From: Streptomyces sp. DH-12
GTDB taxonomy: Bacteria; Actinomycetota; Actinomycetes; Streptomycetales; Streptomycetaceae
Direction: 5' to 3'
Assembly (NCBI RefSeq): GCF_002899455.1
Contig: NZ_PPFB01000001.1
Span: forward strand, 3,698,501-3,762,500
Length of the DNA: 64,000 nt
Shown here: positions 55,468-62,801 of the stretch, piece by piece
Numbering within the stretch: the first letter of the stretch is position 1
Layout: every line of letters starts with the position of its first letter
Program-made: the position numbers and the translations under genes
The notes under the pieces: model-generated
What the model was told of the DNA's origin: nothing
Database searches by the model: none
The model's input: only the letters and a program-made list of their open reading frames with translations

Positions 55468-56238
55468 ATGGCGCGGCACAGCGGTGGACGGAGCTGGTAC
55501 GGCAAGGTGGCCGGGGCGGCCCTCGGGGTGACGATGCTGGCCGTCGGCGCCTCGGTGTACACCGCCCAGGCCGAGGGCGTGAACGGCGGGTCCGCCCGGG
55601 CCGGCGCGTCCGCGAAGCCCGCCGCCGTGCAGCGGGTCTCCCCCGCCATCGCGCACGCCTCCGACGCGGGCCCGCGCGGCGTGAACATCACCATCGACGA
55701 CGGCCCCGACCCGCGCTGGACGCCCGAGGTGCTCGACCTGCTGCGCGAGCACGGCGTGAAGGCCACCTTCTGCGTGACCGGCGTCCAGGCGCAGGCCCAC
55801 CCCGGTCTGGTCAAGGAGATCGTCGCGGAGGGGCACGTGCTGTGCGACCACTCCGTCTCGCACGACACCGCCATGGACCGGAAGTCCGAGGCGTACCAGT
55901 CGAAGGAGATCCTCGACGCCGAACGCATGATCACCGAGGCGTCCGGCGGCGTCCGTCCCCTCTACTACCGCGCGCCCGGCGGGGCGTTCACCCCCCACAG
56001 CCGCGCGGTGGCCGCCTCCCGCGGCATGCGCCCGCTGGGCTGGAACGTGGACACCAAGGACTTCGAGCAGCCGGGCGCGGACGCCATCGTCGAGACCGTG
56101 CGGCGGGAACTGCCCAACGGGCCGACGATCCTCTTCCACGACGCCGGCGGCGACCGCGCCCAGACCGTCGAGGCGCTGCGCCGAGTGCTGCCCTGGCTGA
56201 AGGAGGAGGGCCGCTCCTTCGGCTTCCCGGTGCGCTGA
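55468..56238 (+). CDS. secreted polysaccharide deacetylase (NodB domain)
   Basis: A 256-residue exported protein: signal peptide (1-33) with AGAALGVTMLAVGASVYTAQA, then a NodB domain with all five motifs: catalytic/metal TIDDGPDP, metal His pair DHSVSHDT, RAPGGAF, GWNVDTKDF and LFHDAGGDR with the second catalytic His. It should remove acetyl groups from a cell-wall polymer or chitin-like oligosaccharide. Start ATG 55468. Single gene. Confidence 0.92.
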   Translation: MARHSGGRSWYGKVAGAALGVTMLAVGASVYTAQAEGVNGGSARAGASAKPAAVQRVSPAIAHASDAGPRGVNITIDDGPDPRWTPEVLDLLREHGVKATFCVTGVQAQAHPGLVKEIVAEGHVLCDHSVSHDTAMDRKSEAYQSKEILDAERMITEASGGVRPLYYRAPGGAFTPHSRAVAASRGMRPLGWNVDTKDFEQPGADAIVETVRRELPNGPTILFHDAGGDRAQTVEALRRVLPWLKEEGRSFGFPVR

Positions 56239-56341
56239 GCGTCCACAACGATCCCGTTTCAGGGCAGACCCGCCTGTTCAGGATGGAGCGGTGCCAGGCA
56301 GACTCGGGGCCGTACACGTGTCGACGAAGGATGGCTCGTTC

Positions 56342-56926
56342 ATGATCACGCTGACCAAGGAAGACGGCCCCGCGGACCTGGACGGGGTCACGCACCTGTC
56401 CATCGGTGTCTCCTGGGACCCCACCGCCGGAAGCAGCGGCGGGGTGCTCGGCAAGCTGCGCCGCAAGACCGGTACGGACCTCGACCTGATCGCCGTCGCC
56501 ATGTCGGGCGGTGACCCGGTGCGCATGGCCGGACTGGACTCGCCCGACCCGATGGGCAACGGCTCCCTCCTGCACAGCGGCGACAACCAGACCGGCCACG
56601 GTGACGGGGACGACGAGACGGTGACCGTCGAGTTCTCCCGGCTGCCCGGCGCCATCACCGCGATCGTGTTCGTCGCGGCCGCCTACAAGAAGGGCAGCTC
56701 CTTCCAGAAGGCCCGCAACATCAGCTTCAAGGTCTACGACGCGACCGGCGGCAGCAGCCAGCAGGTGGCCGACATCTGGCCGAGCCTGCTCAGCCAGGAC
56801 AACGGATGCGCCGTGGCCAAGGCGGTGAAGGTGGGCGACAGCTGGAAGCTCCAGGTGATCAACGAGACCGGCAAGATCAAGCAGGGCGACGAGCACGCCC
56901 TGATGCGGTTCGCCGTCAGCAAGTAG
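56342..56926 (+). CDS. TerD-family calcium-binding stress protein
   Basis: A 194-residue TerD-domain protein (tellurite/stress resistance family). Seen: MITLTKEDGPADLDGVTHLSIGVSWD, LDLIAVAMSG, SGDNQTGHGDGDDETVTVEFSRLP with the acidic calcium site, AITAIVFVAAAYKKGSSF, and ALMRFAVSK. Start ATG 56342; the GTG further upstream adds 8 residues not seen in TerD proteins. Function beyond Ca2+ binding is uncertain; no other ter genes adjacent. Confidence 0.88.
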   Translation: MITLTKEDGPADLDGVTHLSIGVSWDPTAGSSGGVLGKLRRKTGTDLDLIAVAMSGGDPVRMAGLDSPDPMGNGSLLHSGDNQTGHGDGDDETVTVEFSRLPGAITAIVFVAAAYKKGSSFQKARNISFKVYDATGGSSQQVADIWPSLLSQDNGCAVAKAVKVGDSWKLQVINETGKIKQGDEHALMRFAVSK

Positions 56927-56938
56927 CGCAGGGGAAAC

Positions 56939-56976
56939 GGGCGGCCACGACACCCGCCGGGGTGCCGTGGCCGCCC
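56939..56976. terminator. bidirectional terminator between terD and the surface-protein gene
   Basis: GGGCGGCCACG / CGTGGCCGCCC 11-pair outer stem and a CACCC/GGGTG inner stem with a 4-base loop, located between two convergent genes. Confidence 0.7.
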
Positions 56977-56983
56977 TCCCCCG

Positions 56984-57718
56984 TCAGGGAAGCTGCGCGT
57001 AGACGCCGCCTTCGGTGTCGCGGACCGTGACCTCGGGGACGAAGTCCCCGGAGCTGTCGCCGGGCGCGGCGGTGGCGTACCAGACGCCCCATCCGGGGCG
57101 GCCGGGCAGTTCCAGCAGCTTGCCCCGCACCGGGCCGTTCTCCGACGCGACCTCGACGACCGACGCCGTGCCCTCACCGCCGTAGTAGAGGCCCGAGAGC
57201 AGCACCCCGGTGTCCGTCCCCTCGGACTGCAGCGAGACTCCGGGAGTGCTCCTGTCGATGTTGCCGTCGACCGCACTGCGGAACTGGCCCTCGGGCATGT
57301 CCGGCGTCGTCCAGTGCTTCCCCTCCTCCGTCAGCCACAGGACGAACCCCGGCGCCGCCGTCACCCGCTCGCCCGGTTCGACGATGCGCGGCGTCGGCGC
57401 GGGCACGCTCGGCGAGGGCGAGGGCGTGGGCGCGGGCGCGGGCGAGGCGGACACCGTGGCGGCCGGACGCGTGACCCGGTCACCGCCGTCCGTGCCCTGC
57501 AGCGCGACGAAGGCCAGCGGCGCCAGCAGCACGCCGCAGCCCGCGCCCAGCACGGTCGCGCGGCGCCTGCGGCGGATCAGCCGGCCACGGCGTTCCACGG
57601 CGGCCAGCGGCACCCGGGACGGCGTGACGCCGTACGCGGCGGCGGCCAGCGCCTCGCGCAGCGGCCCGGCCCCGGCGGGCTCCGCGTCCGGTTCTGCTTC
57701 CGGGTGGGGGTGGTTCAT
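56984..57718 (-). CDS. single-pass membrane protein with paralogous C-terminal domain (partner of the sigma factor)
   Basis: A 244-residue protein: a cytoplasmic head (about 1-50, REALAAAAYGVTPSRVPLAA), one membrane helix (VLGAGCGVLLAPLAFVAL), a Pro/Ser/Ala stalk, and an extracytoplasmic domain of about 140 residues starting PTPRIVEPGERVTAAPGFVL. That domain is closely similar to the secreted protein at 58351-58962 (shared GKHWTTPDMPEGQFRS, VDGNID, LSGLYYGGEGTASVVEV, GRPGWGVWYATA). It overlaps the sigma-factor gene by four bases and sits where an anti-sigma factor often lies, but the cytoplasmic part has no clear zinc-binding anti-sigma motif. Confidence 0.78.
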   Translation of the reverse strand: MNHPHPEAEPDAEPAGAGPLREALAAAAYGVTPSRVPLAAVERRGRLIRRRRRATVLGAGCGVLLAPLAFVALQGTDGGDRVTRPAATVSASPAPAPTPSPSPSVPAPTPRIVEPGERVTAAPGFVLWLTEEGKHWTTPDMPEGQFRSAVDGNIDRSTPGVSLQSEGTDTGVLLSGLYYGGEGTASVVEVASENGPVRGKLLELPGRPGWGVWYATAAPGDSSGDFVPEVTVRDTEGGVYAQLP

Positions 57719-58266
57719 GGGCGGGCTCCGGGAATCGGGTGCGAGCGCTCGGCGGCGGCGAACGCGGAATGGGAGCGCAGGGCTTCGAGGCCGCGCCGCG
57801 CATGCGTCTTCACCGTGCCGAGGGAACAGTTGAGCACCTCGGCGATGGCGGTCTCGGGCAGGTCCTCCCAGTACCGCAGCACCAGCACCGTCCGCTGCCG
57901 GGTGGACAGCGAGCCGAGGGCCTCGGTGATCGCGGCCCGGTGCTCGACGGACTCGGCGTGGCCCTGGTCCGGCTGGTGCACCCGCTCCGGCAGGAACGGC
58001 ATCAGCAGGTGCGTGACCCTGCGTCTGCGGGTCCGGCTGATGTTGTTGTTGACCAGGGAGCGCCGGACGTAGAAGTCGACGTCGTCGGGCGGGATGCGCC
58101 CCCAGCGTGCGTACACCTTGGCCAGGGTGGTCTGCACCAGGTCCTCGGCCTCGTGGAAGTCCCCGGTGAGCAGGAGGGCGGTCCGCACCAGACGGGCCCA
58201 GGCCGCACCCGCGTAGGCGGTGAAGTCGGGGTGCTCCGGCAAGGCGGCGGATGTGTCGTGCGGCAC
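57715..58266 (-). CDS. SigE-family RNA polymerase sigma factor (ECF type)
   Basis: A 183-residue sigma factor with region 2 (FTAYAGAAWARLVRTALLLTGD, EDLVQTTLAKVYARWGRI) and region 4 (LGSLSTRQRTVLVLRYWEDL then PETAIAEVLNCSLGTVKTHARRGLEAL). It is of the SigE family of actinobacteria, which respond to envelope stress. Start GTG 58266 (VPHDTS). It overlaps its downstream membrane partner by four bases and follows the secreted paralogue by 84 bases. Confidence 0.92.
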   Translation of the reverse strand: MPHDTSAALPEHPDFTAYAGAAWARLVRTALLLTGDFHEAEDLVQTTLAKVYARWGRIPPDDVDFYVRRSLVNNNISRTRRRRVTHLLMPFLPERVHQPDQGHAESVEHRAAITEALGSLSTRQRTVLVLRYWEDLPETAIAEVLNCSLGTVKTHARRGLEALRSHSAFAAAERSHPIPGARP

Positions 58267-58350
58267 GGACCGGTTCCTCTGCGTCGGGTGTGGGGGAGGG
58301 ATCCGGGGCGGGGGACCGGCCGGCCCCCCGCCCGCGGGGTCGGCGCGGGG

Positions 58351-58962
58351 TCAGCGCCTCGTCAGCGAGGCGTAGACGCGGCCCTTGGTGTCGCGGACCG
58401 TGACCTCGGAGACGAAGTCCCAGGAGCTGTCGTCCGGTACGGCGGTGGCGTACCAGACGCCCCAGCCGGGCCGGCCGGGCAGCTCGATGAGCTTCCCGGC
58501 CACCGTGCCGGCCCGCGTCTCGACCTCGACGACGGACGCCGTGCCCTTGCCGCCGTAGTACAGGCCGGACAGGTAGACGCGCTCCGGAGTGCCCTCGTAC
58601 TGGAGGGAGACGCCGGGGCTGCTCAGGTCGATGTTGCCGTCGACCACGCTGCGGAACTGGCCCTCGGGCATGTCCGGCGTCGTCCAGTGCTTGCCCTCGG
58701 GCGTCAGCCACAGCTCGAAGCCGGGCGCGCCGGTCACCCGCTCACCGGGAGCGACGATGCGGGGCGTCGGGGCGTGCTTCCTGGCGGCCGCCGGGGCGCT
58801 CGCCGCGGCCGCCGTCGCGGAGTGCGCCGCGCGGCCGGCCGTGTCGTGGGGCGCCGTGGCGGGCGCCGCGTACGACACCGTGGCCATGCCGGCCACCAGG
58901 GCCATGCCGGCCACCGCGGCCGTGACGGCCGCGCCGGCCAGGTACTTCCGTGTCCGCTTCAT
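58351..58962 (-). CDS. secreted protein, paralogue of the membrane protein at 56984-57718
   Basis: A 203-residue secreted protein: signal peptide (1-38, ending ATVSYA), an Ala-rich linker, and the same domain of about 140 residues as the downstream membrane protein (PTPRIVAPGERVTGAPGFEL, GKHWTTPDMPEGQFRSVVDG, LSGLYYGGKGTASVVEV, GRPGWGVWYATAVPDDSSWD). Start ATG 58962 with AGGAG ten bases upstream. Domain function unknown; it may be a ligand or competitor for the membrane-bound version. Confidence 0.8.
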   Translation of the reverse strand: MKRTRKYLAGAAVTAAVAGMALVAGMATVSYAAPATAPHDTAGRAAHSATAAAASAPAAARKHAPTPRIVAPGERVTGAPGFELWLTPEGKHWTTPDMPEGQFRSVVDGNIDLSSPGVSLQYEGTPERVYLSGLYYGGKGTASVVEVETRAGTVAGKLIELPGRPGWGVWYATAVPDDSSWDFVSEVTVRDTKGRVYASLTRR

Positions 58963-59128
58963 GAACGGGCAACTCCTCGTGGGCATCGGGTCCTTGCGGG
59001 CCCGGGCGGTCTGACGGACGGAGGGCGCCTCTCCACCCGTACAAACCCCGGCCCTCCGCCCGCCGGATGACACCCGCCGTGAAGTTTTCCGCCCGCGTCC
59101 CGCACCGCCCGCGCCACCGGGCGCCCGG

Positions 59129-59440
59129 TCAGTGCGCCGGGCCGCCGCGCAGGCGGCGCGAGCACCAGCCGATGACGCCGGCGTTGATCAGCGCGCCCAT
59201 GACCACGGCGAACGCGAAGGTCGGTATGCCGCCCGGCAGGGCCATCCCGACGAGGCTGCCGGGGGCGGTGGCGAGCACGGGGATGACGCCCGCGAAGGAC
59301 GCGTCCTCGTTGTCTCCGGCGCTCACCACGATCGCCCACACGGTCAGGGCCGCGCAGACGCCCAGGTAGACGAGGGCGAAGACGTCGCTGTAGAGGTGGC
59401 GCAGACGGGCGAGGAGGGTGCGGTCGGAACGTCCGGTCAT
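59129..59440 (-). CDS. small three-helix membrane protein
   Basis: A 103-residue membrane protein (DVFALVYLGVCAALTVWAIV, AGVIPVLATAPGSLVGMAL, FAFAVVMGALINAGVIGW), ending in a Cys and basic residues (CSRRLRGGPAH). Start ATG 59440 (MTGRSDRT) is chosen for its GAGGAG nine bases upstream; ATGs at 59491 and 59497 are alternatives. I recall SCO4225-like small proteins of this shape; function unknown. Located between the sigma-factor locus and the third NarL-type system. Confidence 0.7.
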   Translation of the reverse strand: MTGRSDRTLLARLRHLYSDVFALVYLGVCAALTVWAIVVSAGDNEDASFAGVIPVLATAPGSLVGMALPGGIPTFAFAVVMGALINAGVIGWCSRRLRGGPAH

Positions 59441-59604
59441 GGGGGTGGGCTCCTCGGATGCGTTGCCGCCGGCGCTGCTGATGATGGTCATGTTCATGAT
59501 CCTCGGGTCGGTTCGGTCGGAACAGGTCCGTCGTCGTGTCTGTGGGTGTGTCTGTGGTCGTGCGGGGGTGGTGCGGGGGTCGTGGAGGCGTACGGGACGC
59601 CGGG

Positions 59605-60279
59605 TCACACGGCGGTGCCGGGCGGGTTGGGGCGGGCGAGGCCGAGGTCGTAGGCGAGGATCGTCGCCTGTACCCGGTCGCGCAGCCCCAGCTTCCGCAG
59701 CAACGCGTTGACATGGGACTTCACGGTGCCGACGGTGATGCCGAGCTGACCGGCGATCTCCGCGTTGGTCAGTCCGGCGGCGACCAGCGTGAGGACGCCG
59801 CGTTCCCGGCCGGTCAGGCCGGACAGTTCGGCGACCGGCGTCGCCGGGCCCTCGGCGGCGGCCGCGTAGTGGGAGATGAGCCGCCGGGTCGCGGACGGGG
59901 CGAGGACGCTCTCGCCCGACGCCACCACCCGGATCCCGCGCAGCAGTTCGGACGCGTGGACGTCCTTCAGCAGGAAGCCGGAGGCGCCCGCCCGCAGCGC
60001 GTCGAAGACGTAGGAGTCGAGGTCGAAGGTGGTCAGCACCAGCACCCGGGGCGCGTGCGCGCGGCCGGTGATGATCCGGGTCGCGGCGATGCCGTCCAGC
60101 TCGGGCATCCGTACGTCCATGACGACGACGTCCGGCGCCAGTTGCTCGGCGAGCCGCACCGCGGCCGCACCGTCGGCGGCCTCGCCGACGACCGTCATGT
60201 CCTCCTCGGCGTCGATCACGGCGGCGAATCCCGCGCGCACGATGCCCTGGTCGTCGGCGACCAGTACGTTCAGGCTCAT
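59605..60279 (-). CDS. NarL/LuxR-family response regulator (third system)
   Basis: A 224-residue regulator: receiver (VLVADDQGIVRAGF, phospho-Asp in VVVMDVRMPEL, GFLLKDVH) and LuxR HTH (LTGRERGVLTLVAAGLTNAEIAGQLGITVGTVKSHVNALLRKLG). Start ATG 60279, overlapping the kinase stop by four bases. It is more distant from the first two NarL pairs than they are from each other. Confidence 0.95.
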   Translation of the reverse strand: MSLNVLVADDQGIVRAGFAAVIDAEEDMTVVGEAADGAAAVRLAEQLAPDVVVMDVRMPELDGIAATRIITGRAHAPRVLVLTTFDLDSYVFDALRAGASGFLLKDVHASELLRGIRVVASGESVLAPSATRRLISHYAAAAEGPATPVAELSGLTGRERGVLTLVAAGLTNAEIAGQLGITVGTVKSHVNALLRKLGLRDRVQATILAYDLGLARPNPPGTAV

Positions 60280-62582
60280 CGTTCCCTCTCCTCCCCGTCG
60301 CCCGGTGCGAGGGGCAGCAGGAGACGGACGGTGTCCGCCGGTCCGGTGGTCAGAGTGCCGTCGAGCGCCTCGACGCGCGCGGCCAGCCGCTCCCGCACGG
60401 CCGGGTGGGCGGCGGACGGAACCCCGGTGGCCGTGAGCGTCAACGTACCCTCCGTCGCGTCGAGTCTCAGTGCGGCCGGCTGCTCCCCGCCGGTGGCGAG
60501 CACGGTCTCGGCGGCGTGGTAGGCGGCCAGGTCCACGGCGGCGGGCAGCCGTCCGGGCACCCGGTCGGTGAGGCGGATCTCCACCTCGCGGCCGGTGGCC
60601 CGGCACTGGCGGGCGAGCAGGTCGAGCGCCTGGAGCGTGGGCTGCGGGCGCAGCGCGGGCTCCGCCTCGCCGTCCCGGACGGTGTCGAGCAGGGCGCGCA
60701 TCGCGGCCAGGGCCTCCCGGGCACGCTCGGCGGTCGCGTCGAGCCTGCCCGCCTCGGCCTCGGCGACCAGGTCGGCGGTGCGGGCCAGCACGGTGGTCTC
60801 CAGTCCGCCGGCGATCCGGCGCCGCTCGGCCCACGCGTCGCGGACCGCCTCCCCGGTCAGCGCGCCGAGCCGCCCGTCCCGCTCGGCGCGGGCGTCCCGC
60901 GTGCGGCGGCCGCGCAGCGTCCCGCAGCGGCGGGCCGCGTCCGCCGCCAGGGCCGTCCCGGCGGTGGCCGCGAGCACGACCGCCCAGGCGGGCAGCTCCG
61001 TCCCCCGGTCCAGTACGGCGGTGGTGACGGCGGCCGTGTGCACCGCGACCGCCGCGGCCGTCAGCAGCGCGGAGCCCGGGAGGCGCGGGTGGTCCCCGGC
61101 CGCCCTGCGGGCCGCGTCCGCGGCGAGCGCGGCGCAGGTGGCGAGCATGCCCAGCGCGGGCGGCAGCAGCACCGGGCCGGTGTAGCCGCCGGCCGCGGCC
61201 GCCGCCGGCCAGAGCAGGGCGAGTGCCGCGAGGGCGCCGTGCGCGGTGCGCGGGGCCCGCCGCAGCCACAGCAGGGTGACCGCCTGGGCCGCCGCGAGCA
61301 GCGCGAACAGCACACCCGCCGACACGTCCGAGCCCGTCGGGGTCTCCTCCGCGCGGATCGCCACCACCGGCAGCAGCGGCTGGAGCACGAGACCGGCGGC
61401 GGCCGTCACCTGGGCGGCGCGGTGGCCGCGCGCACCCGGCCGGTCCACGGCGCCGGCGGTACGGCCGGGCAGGACCGCCCGCACCTCCCAGCCGCCGTCG
61501 TCCGTCGGCCCGGTGGTCAGGGTGCCGCCCGCCTCCTGGGCACGGGAGCGCAGGATGCCCTGGCCGCGTCCGCCGCCGAGGTCCGCGCCGTGCGCGGGGG
61601 TGCCGGGCAGCGGGGCGCCGCTGGTGACCACGACCTCCGTACGGTCGTCGCCGTACCGGCACCGCACCGTGGTGGCCGCGCCCGGCGCGTACCGCGCCAC
61701 GTTGGTGAGCGCCTCCCGCACGATGCCGTACGCGGCGTCCGCGACGACGCCCTCCGGCAGCGGGTCGAGCACGCAGTCGACCGGCTGGCCGATCCGCCGG
61801 AACCCGTCGACCAGGCCCAGCAGCCGTTCCTCGGGCGCGGGCAGATCGCTCTCCGAGGGGACGGGGGCCCGGACCGCGCCGAGCGCCCGGGTCACCTCGC
61901 GCCCGGTGTCCACGGCGAACCGCAGTGCCTCGTCGGCGAGTTCGGGCCGCCGGTCACGCAGGCTCAGGGCGGCGCCGGCGGTGACCACCACGGCGGTCAG
62001 ATGGTGGGCGCTGACGTCGTGCAGCTCCCGCTCCATCCGCCGCCGTTCGACGGCCGGCAGCCGGTGCCGCTCGGACTCGGCCCGGCGCAGCAGGTGTGCG
62101 GACGCGAGCCGCGCGTTCCGGGACCGCCGGACGAGCAGCCCGGCGCCACACGTGGCCGCGTACAGCAGGGCGGTGAGCACCAGGTCCAGTCCGTCGCGGT
62201 CGCTGAGCCGGTGCAGGGTGAGCCCGTGCAGCAGCTGCCAGACGGCGAGGGACACCCCGCACAGCAGGGTGGTGAAGGTGTCCCGTTCGGTGGCCACGGT
62301 CCACAGGGCGAGCGCGACCCCGGCGGTCCCGAGCACGGCGGTCGCCCCGGCGGGCAGCGGGCCGGCGCCCAGCGCGCAGGCGACGGCGACCACGACGAGG
62401 GCGGTCACCGGACGGCTCCGGCGCAGCGCCAGCACGGCGGTGACCGGCCCGGCGACCAGCACCGCCACGAGCAGGGCGTACGCGGACGGAACCTCGCCGC
62501 GCACCAGTGCCGCCCCCGGCCACACCACGGCCTGGGCGCACAGCAGCAGGACCGGTACCAGCCGGTCGTCGATACGTTTCAT
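60276..62582 (-). CDS. double-module sensor kinase (functional plus degenerate HisKA_3)
   Basis: A 768-residue protein built as two kinases in a row. Module 1 (about 1-395): several membrane segments, H-box MERELHDVSAHHLTAVVV with His near residue 188, N box AYGIVREALTNVARYAPGA and G box GGGRGQGILRSRAQ. Module 2 (about 395-768) again has several membrane segments, then RRRIAGGLETTVLARTADLV where the catalytic RELHD is replaced by GGLET, and a weak ATPase half (AAVDLAAYHAAETVLATG). The second module has therefore lost its phospho-acceptor His and probably serves regulation. It precedes the response regulator with ATGA overlap. Confidence 0.93.
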   Translation of the reverse strand: MKRIDDRLVPVLLLCAQAVVWPGAALVRGEVPSAYALLVAVLVAGPVTAVLALRRSRPVTALVVVAVACALGAGPLPAGATAVLGTAGVALALWTVATERDTFTTLLCGVSLAVWQLLHGLTLHRLSDRDGLDLVLTALLYAATCGAGLLVRRSRNARLASAHLLRRAESERHRLPAVERRRMERELHDVSAHHLTAVVVTAGAALSLRDRRPELADEALRFAVDTGREVTRALGAVRAPVPSESDLPAPEERLLGLVDGFRRIGQPVDCVLDPLPEGVVADAAYGIVREALTNVARYAPGAATTVRCRYGDDRTEVVVTSGAPLPGTPAHGADLGGGRGQGILRSRAQEAGGTLTTGPTDDGGWEVRAVLPGRTAGAVDRPGARGHRAAQVTAAAGLVLQPLLPVVAIRAEETPTGSDVSAGVLFALLAAAQAVTLLWLRRAPRTAHGALAALALLWPAAAAAGGYTGPVLLPPALGMLATCAALAADAARRAAGDHPRLPGSALLTAAAVAVHTAAVTTAVLDRGTELPAWAVVLAATAGTALAADAARRCGTLRGRRTRDARAERDGRLGALTGEAVRDAWAERRRIAGGLETTVLARTADLVAEAEAGRLDATAERAREALAAMRALLDTVRDGEAEPALRPQPTLQALDLLARQCRATGREVEIRLTDRVPGRLPAAVDLAAYHAAETVLATGGEQPAALRLDATEGTLTLTATGVPSAAHPAVRERLAARVEALDGTLTTGPADTVRLLLPLAPGDGEERER

Positions 62583-62801
62583 GACCCGTTCAGGCTAGGC
62601 CGGGCCGTCCTGCCTCCCCCTCCGGCGCAAGGAGGATCCGGGTCTCTGTCCCTGGGTGCAGAAGCCGGGCGGGGCGTCCATCCCTGGAGACGTCCCCGCA
62701 GGCCGGCGCGCGGGCACGGGGACGCCGCGAGGCCCGCCGGGGACGGGCCTCACGGGCGCTCGGACCACCGTTCCCGGCACCAGGACCGGCATCGCAGGCG
62801 C
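62583..62801. other. intergenic region
   Basis: 219 bases between the double kinase and the flavoprotein on the same strand; it includes the kinase promoter. Direct GC-rich repeats (GGCACCAGGACCGGCATC and GGCGCCGGGGCCGGTGTC) are visible near 62777-62836. No gene seen. Confidence 0.5.

Noticed and set aside
55965..56246. 93-codon minus-strand frame opposite the deacetylase
   Set aside because: Antisense to the fully motif-supported NodB domain.
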